The translations under genes and the position numbers were made by a program. From Streptomyces sp. NBC_01471 (GTDB lineage Bacteria; Actinomycetota; Actinomycetes; Streptomycetales; Streptomycetaceae), in NCBI RefSeq assembly GCF_041438865.1, contig NZ_CP109450.1, positions 7,743,501 through 7,807,500 of the forward strand: a DNA stretch of 64,000 bases, given 5' to 3'. The notes beneath the pieces were generated by a model. It was not told the origin of the DNA. It did no database searches and saw only the letters and a list, made by a program, of their open reading frames with translations. Shown in pieces: positions 34,021 through 42,550 of the stretch; within the stretch, counting starts at the first letter, position 1; each line of letters starts with the position of its first letter.

Positions 34021-35709
34021 ATGAACACCCGCTGGGACCACAGTTACGACGTGGTCGTCGTCGGATCCGGCGCCGCCGGACTCGCGGCGGCCATCACCGC
34101 ACGGCTGCGCGGCCTGAGCGCCCTGGTGATCGAGAAGACGGAGCTGTACGGCGGCTCCACCGCCCTGTCCGGCGGCGCGATCTGGGTACCGGGCAACTTC
34201 CACCTGGACGCCGCCGGCCTCGGCGACACCCCCGCCAAGGCCCGCGCCTACCTCGACGCGACGGTCGGCGACCGGGTGCCCGCCGAGCGCAAGGACGCCT
34301 ATCTGGAGCACGGACCGCGCATGGTCCGCGAGTTCCACGACCGCACCACGGTCCGGTTCGCCTACACCCCCGGCTACTCCGACTACTTTCCCGAGGCGCT
34401 CGGCGGCTACCCGCAGGGCCGCTCCATCGAGCCGCTGGTCTTCGACCTCAAGAAGCTCCCGCCCGACCGCCGCGCCACCATGCGCCGGGCCGGTCTGCCC
34501 ACGTACGGGCTCACCATCACCTCGTACGACTTCCGCTTCCTCAATATGGTCGCCCGCACCTGGGAGGGCCGGAAGACCTCGCTGAGGGTCGGTATGAAGG
34601 CGGTCGGAGCGCTGGCCGCGGGCGCGAAGCCGACCGCGCTCGGTGAGGCGCTGATCGCCCGGATGCGCCAGTCGCTCGACGCGCTCGGCGGTGAGCTGTG
34701 GCTCTCCACTCCGCTCACCGGCCTGGTGGAGGAGGACGGCCGGATCGCCGGTGTGCGCGCCGAGCGCAACGGCTCGGCCGTCACCATCAGGGCGCACGGC
34801 GGTGTCGTCCTCGCCTCCGGCGGCTTCTCGCACGACCAGGAGCTGCGCGAGAAGTACCTGCCCGCGCCCACCTCGACCGCCTGGACCTCGGCATCGGACG
34901 GGCAGACCGGGGACGCACTGCGGCTCGGCGTCGAGGCGGGGGCCGCGACGGACCTGCTCGACAAGATGTGGGGCGCGCCGTCCGTCGTACCGCCCGGCCC
35001 CGGTGAGAAGCCGTTCTTCCTGGTCGCCGACCGCGGCATCCCCAGCATGGTCATCGTCAACGGCGCGGGGGAGCGGTACGCCAACGAGGCTGCCCCGTAT
35101 CACCAGTTCGTCGACGAGATGTACGCCAACGACCGGCCCGGCGCCTCCACCGTGCCGTCCTGGCTGATCCTCGACGCCCGGTCCAGGGCGCGCTACATCT
35201 TCATGGGCCTCTTCCCGGGGCAGCCCTTCCCGAAGGACTGGCTGGCGAGCGGCTTCGTCAAGAAGGCGCGGACACTGCCGGAGCTGGCCGCCCTGATCGG
35301 AGCGGGACCGGAGCGGCTGCGCGCCACCGTCGACCGCTTCAACGGCTTCGCGCGGGCGGGCCGTGACGAGGACTTCCGGCGGGGCGACAGCGTCTACGAC
35401 CGGTACTACGGCGACCCGACGCTGCTCAATCCCAACCTCGCCCCGCTCGACAAGGCCCCGTACTACGCCATTCCCGTCCACCCGGGGGACATCGGCACCA
35501 AGGGCGGACTGGTCGCCGACGGGTCCGCGCGGGTCCTGCGCGAGGACGGCAGCGCCATCAGGGGGCTGTACGCCTCGGGCAACGTGTCCGCGGCGGTGAT
35601 GGGCGAGACCTATCCCGGACCGGGGGCGACCATCGGCCCCGCCATGGCCTTCAGCTGGGCGGCCGTGGGGGACATCGCGCGGGAGCTGGGGGGCGTGCGC
35701 CGGCAGTGA
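34021..35709 (+). CDS. kstD: 3-ketosteroid delta-1-dehydrogenase
   Basis: A 562-residue FAD flavoprotein of the succinate dehydrogenase/fumarate reductase-like family. The FAD motif GSGAAG is at residues 15-20, ELYGGSTALSGGAIWVPGN matches the KstD opening, and the C-terminal GTKGGLVADGSARVLREDGS then GLYASGNVSAAVMGETYPGPGATIGPA is diagnostic. It introduces the 1,2 double bond in 3-ketosteroids (for instance AD to ADD). A good GGAGAGGA SD lies before the ATG. Paralogous delta-4-(5-alpha) dehydrogenases are the alternative. It ends the cluster. Confidence 0.88.
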   Translation: MNTRWDHSYDVVVVGSGAAGLAAAITARLRGLSALVIEKTELYGGSTALSGGAIWVPGNFHLDAAGLGDTPAKARAYLDATVGDRVPAERKDAYLEHGPRMVREFHDRTTVRFAYTPGYSDYFPEALGGYPQGRSIEPLVFDLKKLPPDRRATMRRAGLPTYGLTITSYDFRFLNMVARTWEGRKTSLRVGMKAVGALAAGAKPTALGEALIARMRQSLDALGGELWLSTPLTGLVEEDGRIAGVRAERNGSAVTIRAHGGVVLASGGFSHDQELREKYLPAPTSTAWTSASDGQTGDALRLGVEAGAATDLLDKMWGAPSVVPPGPGEKPFFLVADRGIPSMVIVNGAGERYANEAAPYHQFVDEMYANDRPGASTVPSWLILDARSRARYIFMGLFPGQPFPKDWLASGFVKKARTLPELAALIGAGPERLRATVDRFNGFARAGRDEDFRRGDSVYDRYYGDPTLLNPNLAPLDKAPYYAIPVHPGDIGTKGGLVADGSARVLREDGSAIRGLYASGNVSAAVMGETYPGPGATIGPAMAFSWAAVGDIARELGGVRRQ

Positions 35710-35728
35710 CCTCGGCCGGGGTGTGCCA

Positions 35729-35763
35729 CGGAAGGGGGCGGTCGACATGACCGCCCCCTTCCG
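35729..35763 (+). terminator. Strong terminator of the steroid cluster
   Basis: A 15-bp perfect stem (CGGAAGGGGGCGGTC and its complement) with a 5-base loop, 20 bases after the kstD stop. Confidence 0.85.
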
Positions 35764-35994
35764 CGCTCTCCCTGATACATCGGACAACTGCACAGAACGC
35801 GAAGGGGGTTGTGTCTCCGTACACCAGCTGATCGGACTTGAGTTGGCCGGGTTCTGTCTGCTGTCTTGACACCTGGATGAAGTGGATAGCAGAGTTCCGC
35901 CCGATCGCGAATCCATCAATACATCGGATGAAAGAACATCGCGATCGACGCATCTGCTGGACAGTTCGCCCCCTACCGTGTCAGGGAGTCAGAC
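35764..35994. other. Upstream region of the 36-kb secreted protein gene
   Basis: AT-richer than its surroundings. The 10-mer ATACATCGGA occurs twice, at 35775-35784 and 35919-35928, and TTGACA is at 35866-35871 with no good -10 at 17 bases. GGGAG precedes the GTG start at 35995. The repeated 10-mer may be a regulator site. Confidence 0.4.
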
Positions 35995-38874
35995 GTGCAC
36001 CGCAGCTCAGACGACAGACCAGGAGGCAGAGCCGCCCCGAAACGGCGGCTCGCGACGACGGCGCTCCTCGCCGCCGTCGCCGTGGGCGCGGCCCCCGCCC
36101 TCACCGCGGGCACCGCGGCCGCGGCGGACCACGCCCCGGCGGCCAGGAACATCTACGTATCGGCGTCCGGCAGCGACCGGAACTCCGGGCAGTCCACGCG
36201 CAGCCCCCTGCTGACCCTGGCGGCCGCGCAGAGCTCCGCGCGAAAGGCGTCCGGGGCGGGGCACCCGGTCCATGTGTGGGTCCGCGGCGGCACCTACCAC
36301 CCCGCAGCCACCCTGAAGTTCGGCGCCGCCGACTCGGGCAGCGCGTCCGCCCCGGTGACCTACTCCTCGTACCCCGGCGAGCGGGCCGTCCTCAGCGGGG
36401 GCCGCAGGGTGACGGCAGCGTGGACCACCGACCCGCACGACAGCGCGATCCGGGTGGCGGACATCGGGGCGCACCGGAAGATCGACGGGCTGTTCGTGGG
36501 CGGCACCCGGCAAGTGCTCGCCCGCTACCCGAACTTCGACGCGGGCACGGCCGTACTCAACGGCTCGACCACCATGGCGGCCCTCAACGCCCGGTCGGCG
36601 CAGTGGAAGAACCCGTCCACCGGGGACATCCGCGGCCTGCACTCCGCCCACTGGGGCGGCAACGACTACACGATCACCGGGCGGGACGCGTCCGGCCTCA
36701 AGCTGAAATGGGTCGGCGACAACAACCGGGGCGGCGACGTGGACACCGCGCACGTCGTCGCGGAGGGCGTGTTCGAGGAACTCGACGCGCCCGGCGAGTG
36801 GTTCTACGACAGGGACGCCGGGAAGCTGTACATGATCCCGCCGGCCGGCACCGACCTGTCGAGGACCACGGTGGACACCGCCGAACTGGACGAACTCGTC
36901 CGGGTCGAGGGCGCGTCCGCCTCCCGCCCCGTCCACGACCTCACGTTCGACGGGTTCACCTTCACCGCCACGCACCGGACCCTCTTCGACACCCCGTACG
37001 AGCCGCTGCAGCTCGGTGACTGGGCGGTGGCGCGGGCCGGGGCCGTCCACATCAAGAACGCCCGGAACATCACCGTCTCCCGCTCCGCCTTCGTCCAGGC
37101 CGGCGGCAACGGCGTCTTCATCGACGGCTACAACAAGGGCGACGCCGTCACCGGGAACACCTTCACGGGTTCCGGCGCGAGCGACGTGCAGGTGGTGGGC
37201 TCCACCCGGGCCGTCCGGAACCCCTCGACCTGGGCGCACATGGTCGATCCGCCCACGGACCTGACCCCCGGCCCCAGGACCGACGACTATCCGCGCGACA
37301 TCGACGTCAGCGGCAACAGCATGGCGGACATGGGCCGGTTCGAGAAGCAGAGCGCCGGGGTCAACATCTCGATGAGCAGCAGCGTCACCGTCGCCCACAA
37401 CACCATCCACGGCAGCCCGCGCTCCTGCGTCAACGTCAACGACGGCACCTGGGGCGGGCACCGGATCCAGTACAACGACATCTTCGACTGCGTGAAGGAG
37501 ACGTCGGACCACGGGCCCGTCAACGCCTGGGGACGCGACAGGTACTGGCCCATCGCCGGGCCCAGCACCAACCCCAGCGCGGAGTCCGACGCCCTGCAGA
37601 AGAGCTACTCGCTGCTCGACGTCGTCCGGCCGATCACGATCAGCAACAACCGGATCTGGCACAACAGCGAATGGGCCGTCGACCTGGACGACGGTTCGAG
37701 CAACTACGTCGTGAAGAACAACCTGCTGCTGGGCGCGGGCATCAAGCTGCGGGACGGATTCAAGCGGACGGTCACCAACAACATCGTCGTGGGCGGATCG
37801 GTCTACGAGCAGATCTCGCACCGCGACAACGGCGACTCCATCGCCAGGAACATCATCCTGGCGGACTCGCCCTACTCGCTCACCGGCAGTGATCCCGCCG
37901 CGGCCCGGTACACCGCCGACAACAACCTGTTCTGGGACAACGGCCGGCCGGTCACCCTGCCGGACGTCTGGGGCGCGGGCCACCTGGACACCCACTCGGT
38001 GACCGCGGATCCGCGGTTCGCCGGCGGATCACCGTGGGACTCGCCCGGTATGACCGACTACACGCCGGCTGCGGACTCGCCCGCGAAGGCCCTGGGATTC
38101 GTCGACTTCCCGATGAACCGCTTCGGTACCGGAAGGCCGGGGGAGGCCACGCCCCCCGCGGTCGGCTGGCCGGCCGCCCCCCAGCCCGACACCGTGATCG
38201 AGACCCAGCCCGAGCCGCTCATGGGCGCCACCGCCCGGCAGGTGTACGACAAGGCCACCCAGTCGGCCGTCGGGCTCGGCGACTTCGACGGGCTGTACCT
38301 CCCGGTCGTCCCCTCCGCCTCCTACGCCCACGGGCAGGGGCTGCGCCCCCTCGACGTGATCCGGTCCGTGAACGGGACCGGCGTGACGGACCGCGACAGC
38401 TTCTGGACCGTCTACAACACGCTCGCCCCCGGCAGCACCGTGACCCTGGGCATCTGGCGTGCGCAGGCCTCCACCACGGTGAGTGTCGTCAAGCCCGGCG
38501 GTGCGCAGCAGTACAACAACACGGCGGGCGTGACCTACACCGGGAGCGGCTGGGGGTGGCGGGGCGCCGGGGCCGGCGGCCAGGGCTCGTTCCAGAACGA
38601 CATCGACGCCACCACCGCCGCCGGCGACTCCTTCACCTTCACCTTCAACGGCACCGGAGCCGACTTCCTCACCGAGCTGAACGCGGACGAGGGAACGATC
38701 GACATCGCCGTCGACGGGGTCCACCGGGAGACCGTCGACGCCACCAGCGGCTCCCGCCAGTACCAGCAGAAGCTCTACTCGGTCAGCGGCCTGCCGGCCG
38801 GGGTGCACACCCTCACCGGCACGATGAAGAGCGGGCAGTACATGATCGTGGACGGTTTCACGGTACGCAGCTGA
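35995..38874 (+). CDS. Large secreted beta-helix protein with C-terminal PDZ-like domain
   Basis: A 959-residue exported protein. Signal peptide about residues 1-43 (RRLATTALLAAVAVGAAPAL), then NIYVSASGSDRNSGQS, the opening of right-handed beta-helix polysaccharide-active proteins, with coils to about residue 715 (NxIxxN repeats). A PDZ-like segment follows at about 745-825 (GLRPLDVIRSVNGTGVTDRD) and then a jelly-roll-like carbohydrate-binding tail at about 830-959. GTG 35995 follows GGGAG. Its task is probably binding or cutting a plant or microbial polysaccharide. PDZ in a secreted glycan enzyme is uncommon. Confidence 0.82.
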   Translation: MHRSSDDRPGGRAAPKRRLATTALLAAVAVGAAPALTAGTAAAADHAPAARNIYVSASGSDRNSGQSTRSPLLTLAAAQSSARKASGAGHPVHVWVRGGTYHPAATLKFGAADSGSASAPVTYSSYPGERAVLSGGRRVTAAWTTDPHDSAIRVADIGAHRKIDGLFVGGTRQVLARYPNFDAGTAVLNGSTTMAALNARSAQWKNPSTGDIRGLHSAHWGGNDYTITGRDASGLKLKWVGDNNRGGDVDTAHVVAEGVFEELDAPGEWFYDRDAGKLYMIPPAGTDLSRTTVDTAELDELVRVEGASASRPVHDLTFDGFTFTATHRTLFDTPYEPLQLGDWAVARAGAVHIKNARNITVSRSAFVQAGGNGVFIDGYNKGDAVTGNTFTGSGASDVQVVGSTRAVRNPSTWAHMVDPPTDLTPGPRTDDYPRDIDVSGNSMADMGRFEKQSAGVNISMSSSVTVAHNTIHGSPRSCVNVNDGTWGGHRIQYNDIFDCVKETSDHGPVNAWGRDRYWPIAGPSTNPSAESDALQKSYSLLDVVRPITISNNRIWHNSEWAVDLDDGSSNYVVKNNLLLGAGIKLRDGFKRTVTNNIVVGGSVYEQISHRDNGDSIARNIILADSPYSLTGSDPAAARYTADNNLFWDNGRPVTLPDVWGAGHLDTHSVTADPRFAGGSPWDSPGMTDYTPAADSPAKALGFVDFPMNRFGTGRPGEATPPAVGWPAAPQPDTVIETQPEPLMGATARQVYDKATQSAVGLGDFDGLYLPVVPSASYAHGQGLRPLDVIRSVNGTGVTDRDSFWTVYNTLAPGSTVTLGIWRAQASTTVSVVKPGGAQQYNNTAGVTYTGSGWGWRGAGAGGQGSFQNDIDATTAAGDSFTFTFNGTGADFLTELNADEGTIDIAVDGVHRETVDATSGSRQYQQKLYSVSGLPAGVHTLTGTMKSGQYMIVDGFTVRS

Positions 38875-38892
38875 CGTACCCGGCCGACCTGT

Positions 38893-38937
38893 GGAGCGCC
38901 GCCGGGGGACCGGAACACGTCCGTCCGGCGGCGCTCC
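38893..38937. terminator. Bidirectional terminator hairpin
   Basis: GGAGCGCCGCCGG (38893-38905) pairs with CCGGCGGCGCTCC (38925-38937): 13 bp, 19-base loop, between two convergent genes. Confidence 0.7.
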
Positions 38938-38962
38938 GGTCCCGCTTCCGGGGGCCGGGAAC

Positions 38963-41900
38963 TCAGCCGGGGGCCCGGACGGCGAACCGGTGGGTTCCCG
39001 ATCCGGCGTGGAAGACGGCGCAGCCGTCCTCCATCCGCAGGAACTCCGCGTCCCCGTGGCCGACATCGGCGGCCCGGCCGGCGGAAACCCACACCTCCGC
39101 CGTCGTGTTGGCGGGCAGCGACACGGTGAGGCGGAACCCTCCGGAGGTCGTCCAGTGCGTGGTGACCGGCCCGTAGCGCGAGTCGAAACGGCCCTCGGCC
39201 TCCGTCACCCCGCCGCCGGGGCGCGGCCTGATGACCGTTCTGCGGAATCCGGGTTCGCCAGGGGCGATGCCCGCGATGTTCGCGTACATCCACTCGCCGA
39301 CCGAGCCGTACGCGTAGTGGTTGAAGGAGTTCATCGCGGCGTCCTGGAAGGTGCCGTCGGGCCTGATCGAGTCCCAGCGCTCCCACATGGTCGTGGAGCC
39401 CCGGTCGATCTGGTAGCCCCAGCTCGGGAAGGTGCGCTGGAGCAGCAGCCGGTAGGCGACGTCCGTGTGCCCGGTGGCGGTGAGGACGGGCAGGAGCCGC
39501 GGCGTACCGAGGAAGCCCGTCGACAGGTGCCAGTCCTTGGCCTCGATCAGCTGGACCAGCCGGCCGGCGGCCGGTCCGCGTTCCCTGTCCGCCAGCAGGT
39601 CCATGGAGAGGGCGAGGACGTACCCGGTCTGGGTGTCGCCCTTGACCCGTCCTTCCGCGGAGACGTACGCGGTGCGGAAGGCGGCGCGTATCTGCTCGAA
39701 GAGGGCGCGGTGGGGCGCCGGATCCTTGCCGAGCGCGTCCGCGGTCCGGGCGACCAGGTCGGCGCTGTGTGCGAAACAGGCCGTGCCGATGACGTCCTTG
39801 GGAGTCTCGTCGTCCACGTTGAGCCAGTCCCCGTACCCCTCCGCCGGGCGGAGCAGTCCGTCGCTGTGCTGCCGCAGCCAGCCGATCCACCGGACCATGG
39901 AGTCCCACGACTCCTCCAGGACCCGGGTGTCCCCGTACGCCTGGTAGAGCGCCCAGGGCACGGTGACCCCGGCGTCGCCCCAGCCCGCCGAACCGTTGCC
40001 GACGGAGCCGACGGCGGGAGCCACATCGGTGAAGCTGCCCTCCGCGGTCTGGTTGCCGCGCAGGTCGGACAGCCACTTGGTGAGGAACCGCGCCGACTCC
40101 ATGGTGTACGTGGCGGTGGGCGCGAAGACGTTGATGTCGCCCGTCCAGCCGAGGCGCTCGTCACGCGCCGGAGTGTCGGTGGGGATCGAGAGGAAGTTGC
40201 CGCGCTGGCCCCAGGTGATGTTGCTGTGCAGCTGGTTGAGCATCGGGACGTTCGTCCTGAACTCCATCGTGAACGGCGCCGACGTGTGGACGACCCGGCC
40301 GACCACAGCGCTCAGCGGCGGCCGGCCCGGGTAGCCGGTCACCTCGACGTAGCGGAATCCGTGGAAGGTGAAACGCGGCGCGTAGGTCTCGGTGCCCCGG
40401 CCCGCCAGGGTGTAGGTGTCCGTCGCCGCGGCGGTGCGCAGATTGTCCGTGTAGAGCGTGCCGTCGGGGTTGAGCACCTCACCGTGGCGCAGCCGCACCG
40501 TGGTGCCCGCCTTGCCGGAGACCCGCAGGCGGACCGAACCGACCATGTTCTGGCCGAGGTCGAAGACGAAGACACCGGGCTCCGGCTCGGTGACCCCGCG
40601 GGCCGCGATCTCACGCTCCACGCGCGCCGGAGCGTCGGCCTCCGCCACCGGCCGGGCCGTGACCTTGTCCACGACGGCGGCCGGCACCCAGGGGGAGTCG
40701 TCGAAACCGGCCCGTGTCCACCCCGGGGTCTCCCGGCGGGCGTCGTACGTCTCACCCATCAGCAGATCGGCGTCGGTCACCGGCCCGGTCGTGACACGCC
40801 AGCCGGCCCCCGACCCGGCACGATCGGTCGTCCCGTCCTGGTAGACCACCTCCAACTGGGCCAGTACCGCGGGGATCTCGCCGTACTGGCGCGGACCGAA
40901 CATGCCGACGTGCCCCGCGTACCAGCCGGACGCGACCGTCAGCCCCAGCGCGTTGGCACCCGGGACGAGCAGTGCGGTCACGTCGTACGTCTGGTACTGG
41001 ACGCGCCGGTGGTAGTCGGTCCAGCCGGGCGCGAGCTGGTCGTCGCCCACCCGCTCGCCGTTGAGAGCGGCCTCGTAGACACCCAGCGCCGTGGAGTACA
41101 GCCGGGCGCGGGCGACCGGCTTGCCCCGCAGCCGGAACTCGTGGCGCAGCTGGACGGCCGGGGCCACCGAGGCGGCCACCTCGCCCCAGGGACCCGTACC
41201 CCACGCACCGAGCACCCGCGCGGCCTGCCAGGAACTGTCGTCGAAACCGGCCGCGTTCCAGCCGGGCGCGGGCTCCTGAGCGGCCGTCAGCCAGCCGTCG
41301 CCGGTCACGGATGTCCGGGTGCCGTCCTCGCCGGTGGCCTCCAGCAGGCCCAGCAGCCCGGCGGGCCCCGCCAGCGCGTTGACCGCCGCGACGGCCACCA
41401 CATTGGCGCCCGGGCGCAGCAGTTCCGTGACGTCGACGACCAGGGGACGGCTCCAGTTGTTCGCAGGACCGTACGCCACGGTGTGAGCGACCTGAGTGCC
41501 GTTCACATACGCCGTGAACCCGTCATCCGCGGTCATGACGAGACGGGCCCGGGTGACACCGGCCGCCACGTCCACGCCGCCGCGGAACCAACGGGTCCCC
41601 GCCGGGGCGCTGTTCGCCGGGTCGCCCTCGGGGAACCAGATCCAGGACGCGCCGTCCAGTGCGGGGGAAGCGACGAGCGCGGCCGGTGCGCCGATCCACT
41701 GTGCGGACCAGTCCGACGCGTCGGTCAGCCCCGTCTCCCACCAGGAGGGTTCACTCCACTCGGAGGCCTCGCCCTGGTCGTCCCAGACGCGTACCGACCA
41801 GTGGTAGCGCGTACGGGAGCGCAGCGGCGGCCCCGCGTACGGCACCAGGAGCGAATCGGACGAGGTCACTCTGGCGCTGTCCCACACATCAGGATCGGCC

Positions 41901-42187
41901 AGCCGGCCCGGGTCGGTCGCGACCCGGATCTGGTACGCGGTCTGTGCCCGGTCGTGACCGCCGGACGCGAGCGGCCAGCTCAGCCGCGGCCGTGCCACGT
42001 CGAGTCCGAGCGGCCGCCCGGCGTACTCCACGGTCGGCCCGGTGACGCGGACGGCGTCTGCCGCGCCCTTGCGGTCCCCGGCGGCTCCGGAAGCGCCGGC
42101 GGCGCGGGCGGCCGGGGCCGTTCCCGCTGCCGCGGCCGCCGCCAGGGCCGCGCCGGTGGTGCTGAGCAGTCGTCTTCTGCTGATCAT
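38963..42187 (-). CDS. Secreted alpha-L-rhamnosidase (GH78)
   Basis: A 1074-residue GH78 enzyme. Tat-like signal SRRRLLSTTGAALA at the N-terminus, then the N-terminal beta domains (an Ig-like domain and Bac_rhamnosid_N, with a GRPLGLDVARPRLSW start), the (alpha/alpha)6 catalytic barrel and a C-terminal beta-sandwich. The general-acid motif DTPARDERLGWTGD is present. It removes terminal alpha-L-rhamnose from plant glycosides or polysaccharides outside the cell. The start at 42187 gives the Tat signal; the frame before it overlaps the promoter. A strong promoter and a LacI-type site lie just upstream. Confidence 0.92.
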   Translation of the reverse strand: MISRRRLLSTTGAALAAAAAAGTAPAARAAGASGAAGDRKGAADAVRVTGPTVEYAGRPLGLDVARPRLSWPLASGGHDRAQTAYQIRVATDPGRLADPDVWDSARVTSSDSLLVPYAGPPLRSRTRYHWSVRVWDDQGEASEWSEPSWWETGLTDASDWSAQWIGAPAALVASPALDGASWIWFPEGDPANSAPAGTRWFRGGVDVAAGVTRARLVMTADDGFTAYVNGTQVAHTVAYGPANNWSRPLVVDVTELLRPGANVVAVAAVNALAGPAGLLGLLEATGEDGTRTSVTGDGWLTAAQEPAPGWNAAGFDDSSWQAARVLGAWGTGPWGEVAASVAPAVQLRHEFRLRGKPVARARLYSTALGVYEAALNGERVGDDQLAPGWTDYHRRVQYQTYDVTALLVPGANALGLTVASGWYAGHVGMFGPRQYGEIPAVLAQLEVVYQDGTTDRAGSGAGWRVTTGPVTDADLLMGETYDARRETPGWTRAGFDDSPWVPAAVVDKVTARPVAEADAPARVEREIAARGVTEPEPGVFVFDLGQNMVGSVRLRVSGKAGTTVRLRHGEVLNPDGTLYTDNLRTAAATDTYTLAGRGTETYAPRFTFHGFRYVEVTGYPGRPPLSAVVGRVVHTSAPFTMEFRTNVPMLNQLHSNITWGQRGNFLSIPTDTPARDERLGWTGDINVFAPTATYTMESARFLTKWLSDLRGNQTAEGSFTDVAPAVGSVGNGSAGWGDAGVTVPWALYQAYGDTRVLEESWDSMVRWIGWLRQHSDGLLRPAEGYGDWLNVDDETPKDVIGTACFAHSADLVARTADALGKDPAPHRALFEQIRAAFRTAYVSAEGRVKGDTQTGYVLALSMDLLADRERGPAAGRLVQLIEAKDWHLSTGFLGTPRLLPVLTATGHTDVAYRLLLQRTFPSWGYQIDRGSTTMWERWDSIRPDGTFQDAAMNSFNHYAYGSVGEWMYANIAGIAPGEPGFRRTVIRPRPGGGVTEAEGRFDSRYGPVTTHWTTSGGFRLTVSLPANTTAEVWVSAGRAADVGHGDAEFLRMEDGCAVFHAGSGTHRFAVRAPG

Positions 42188-42212
42188 GTTCGGCTCCGTC
42201 ACGACTCGGCAA

Positions 42213-42224
42213 TGAATCGTTTCA
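42213..42224. promoter_or_regulatory. LacI-type operator before the rhamnosidase gene
   Basis: TGAATCGTTTCA (TGAAACGATTCA on the minus strand) is close to the CG-centred palindrome of LacI-family sugar regulators. It is about 10 bases downstream of the -10 box, over the expected transcription start. Confidence 0.6.
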
Positions 42225-42233
42225 CGAACCGGG

Positions 42234-42262
42234 AAGCTAGGGTCGCCCATCCGGGCTGTCAA
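42234..42262 (-). promoter_or_regulatory. Promoter of the rhamnosidase gene
   Basis: On the minus strand, TTGACA (42262-42257) and TAGCTT (42239-42234) are spaced by exactly 17 bases: one of the best consensus promoters in the window. Confidence 0.75.
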
Positions 42263-42550
42263 GAGTTCTGACCGAACTCCGGCGAACCGGCGCCATGGTG
42301 TGCCGAGGCCCTGGCCGGGCGAACCGGACGGCCGTTCTTCCGATGGCTGAAAGCATTCACTGCCGATGCCTCCCGTCTCATCCGGTTCCGGCCACCCGGG
42401 GGGAGTGGCGGGTACGACGGCCTTTCGGCAAGTACGGTGAGATACGGGGTGGTTGGGGTGGGGCGATCCGTTCCACTCGTCCCCGAACTGTCGTATTCAG
42501 GATGTTCCGCGGTCCTCCGGAAGGAGCCCGGTTCTTCTTCTGGGGGGTTC
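42263..42550. other. Intergenic region upstream of the propeller/LamG gene
   Basis: No gene seen. G-rich toward 42450-42475 (GGGGTGGTTGGGGTGGGG). GGGGGG before the ATG at 42551 is the probable SD. The rhamnosidase promoter is at the left end; a promoter for the rightward gene was not clearly recognised. Confidence 0.4.

Noticed and set aside
38891..42271. 1126-codon open frame opposite the rhamnosidase
   Set aside because: Antisense shadow; the minus strand carries a Tat signal and the GH78 motif.
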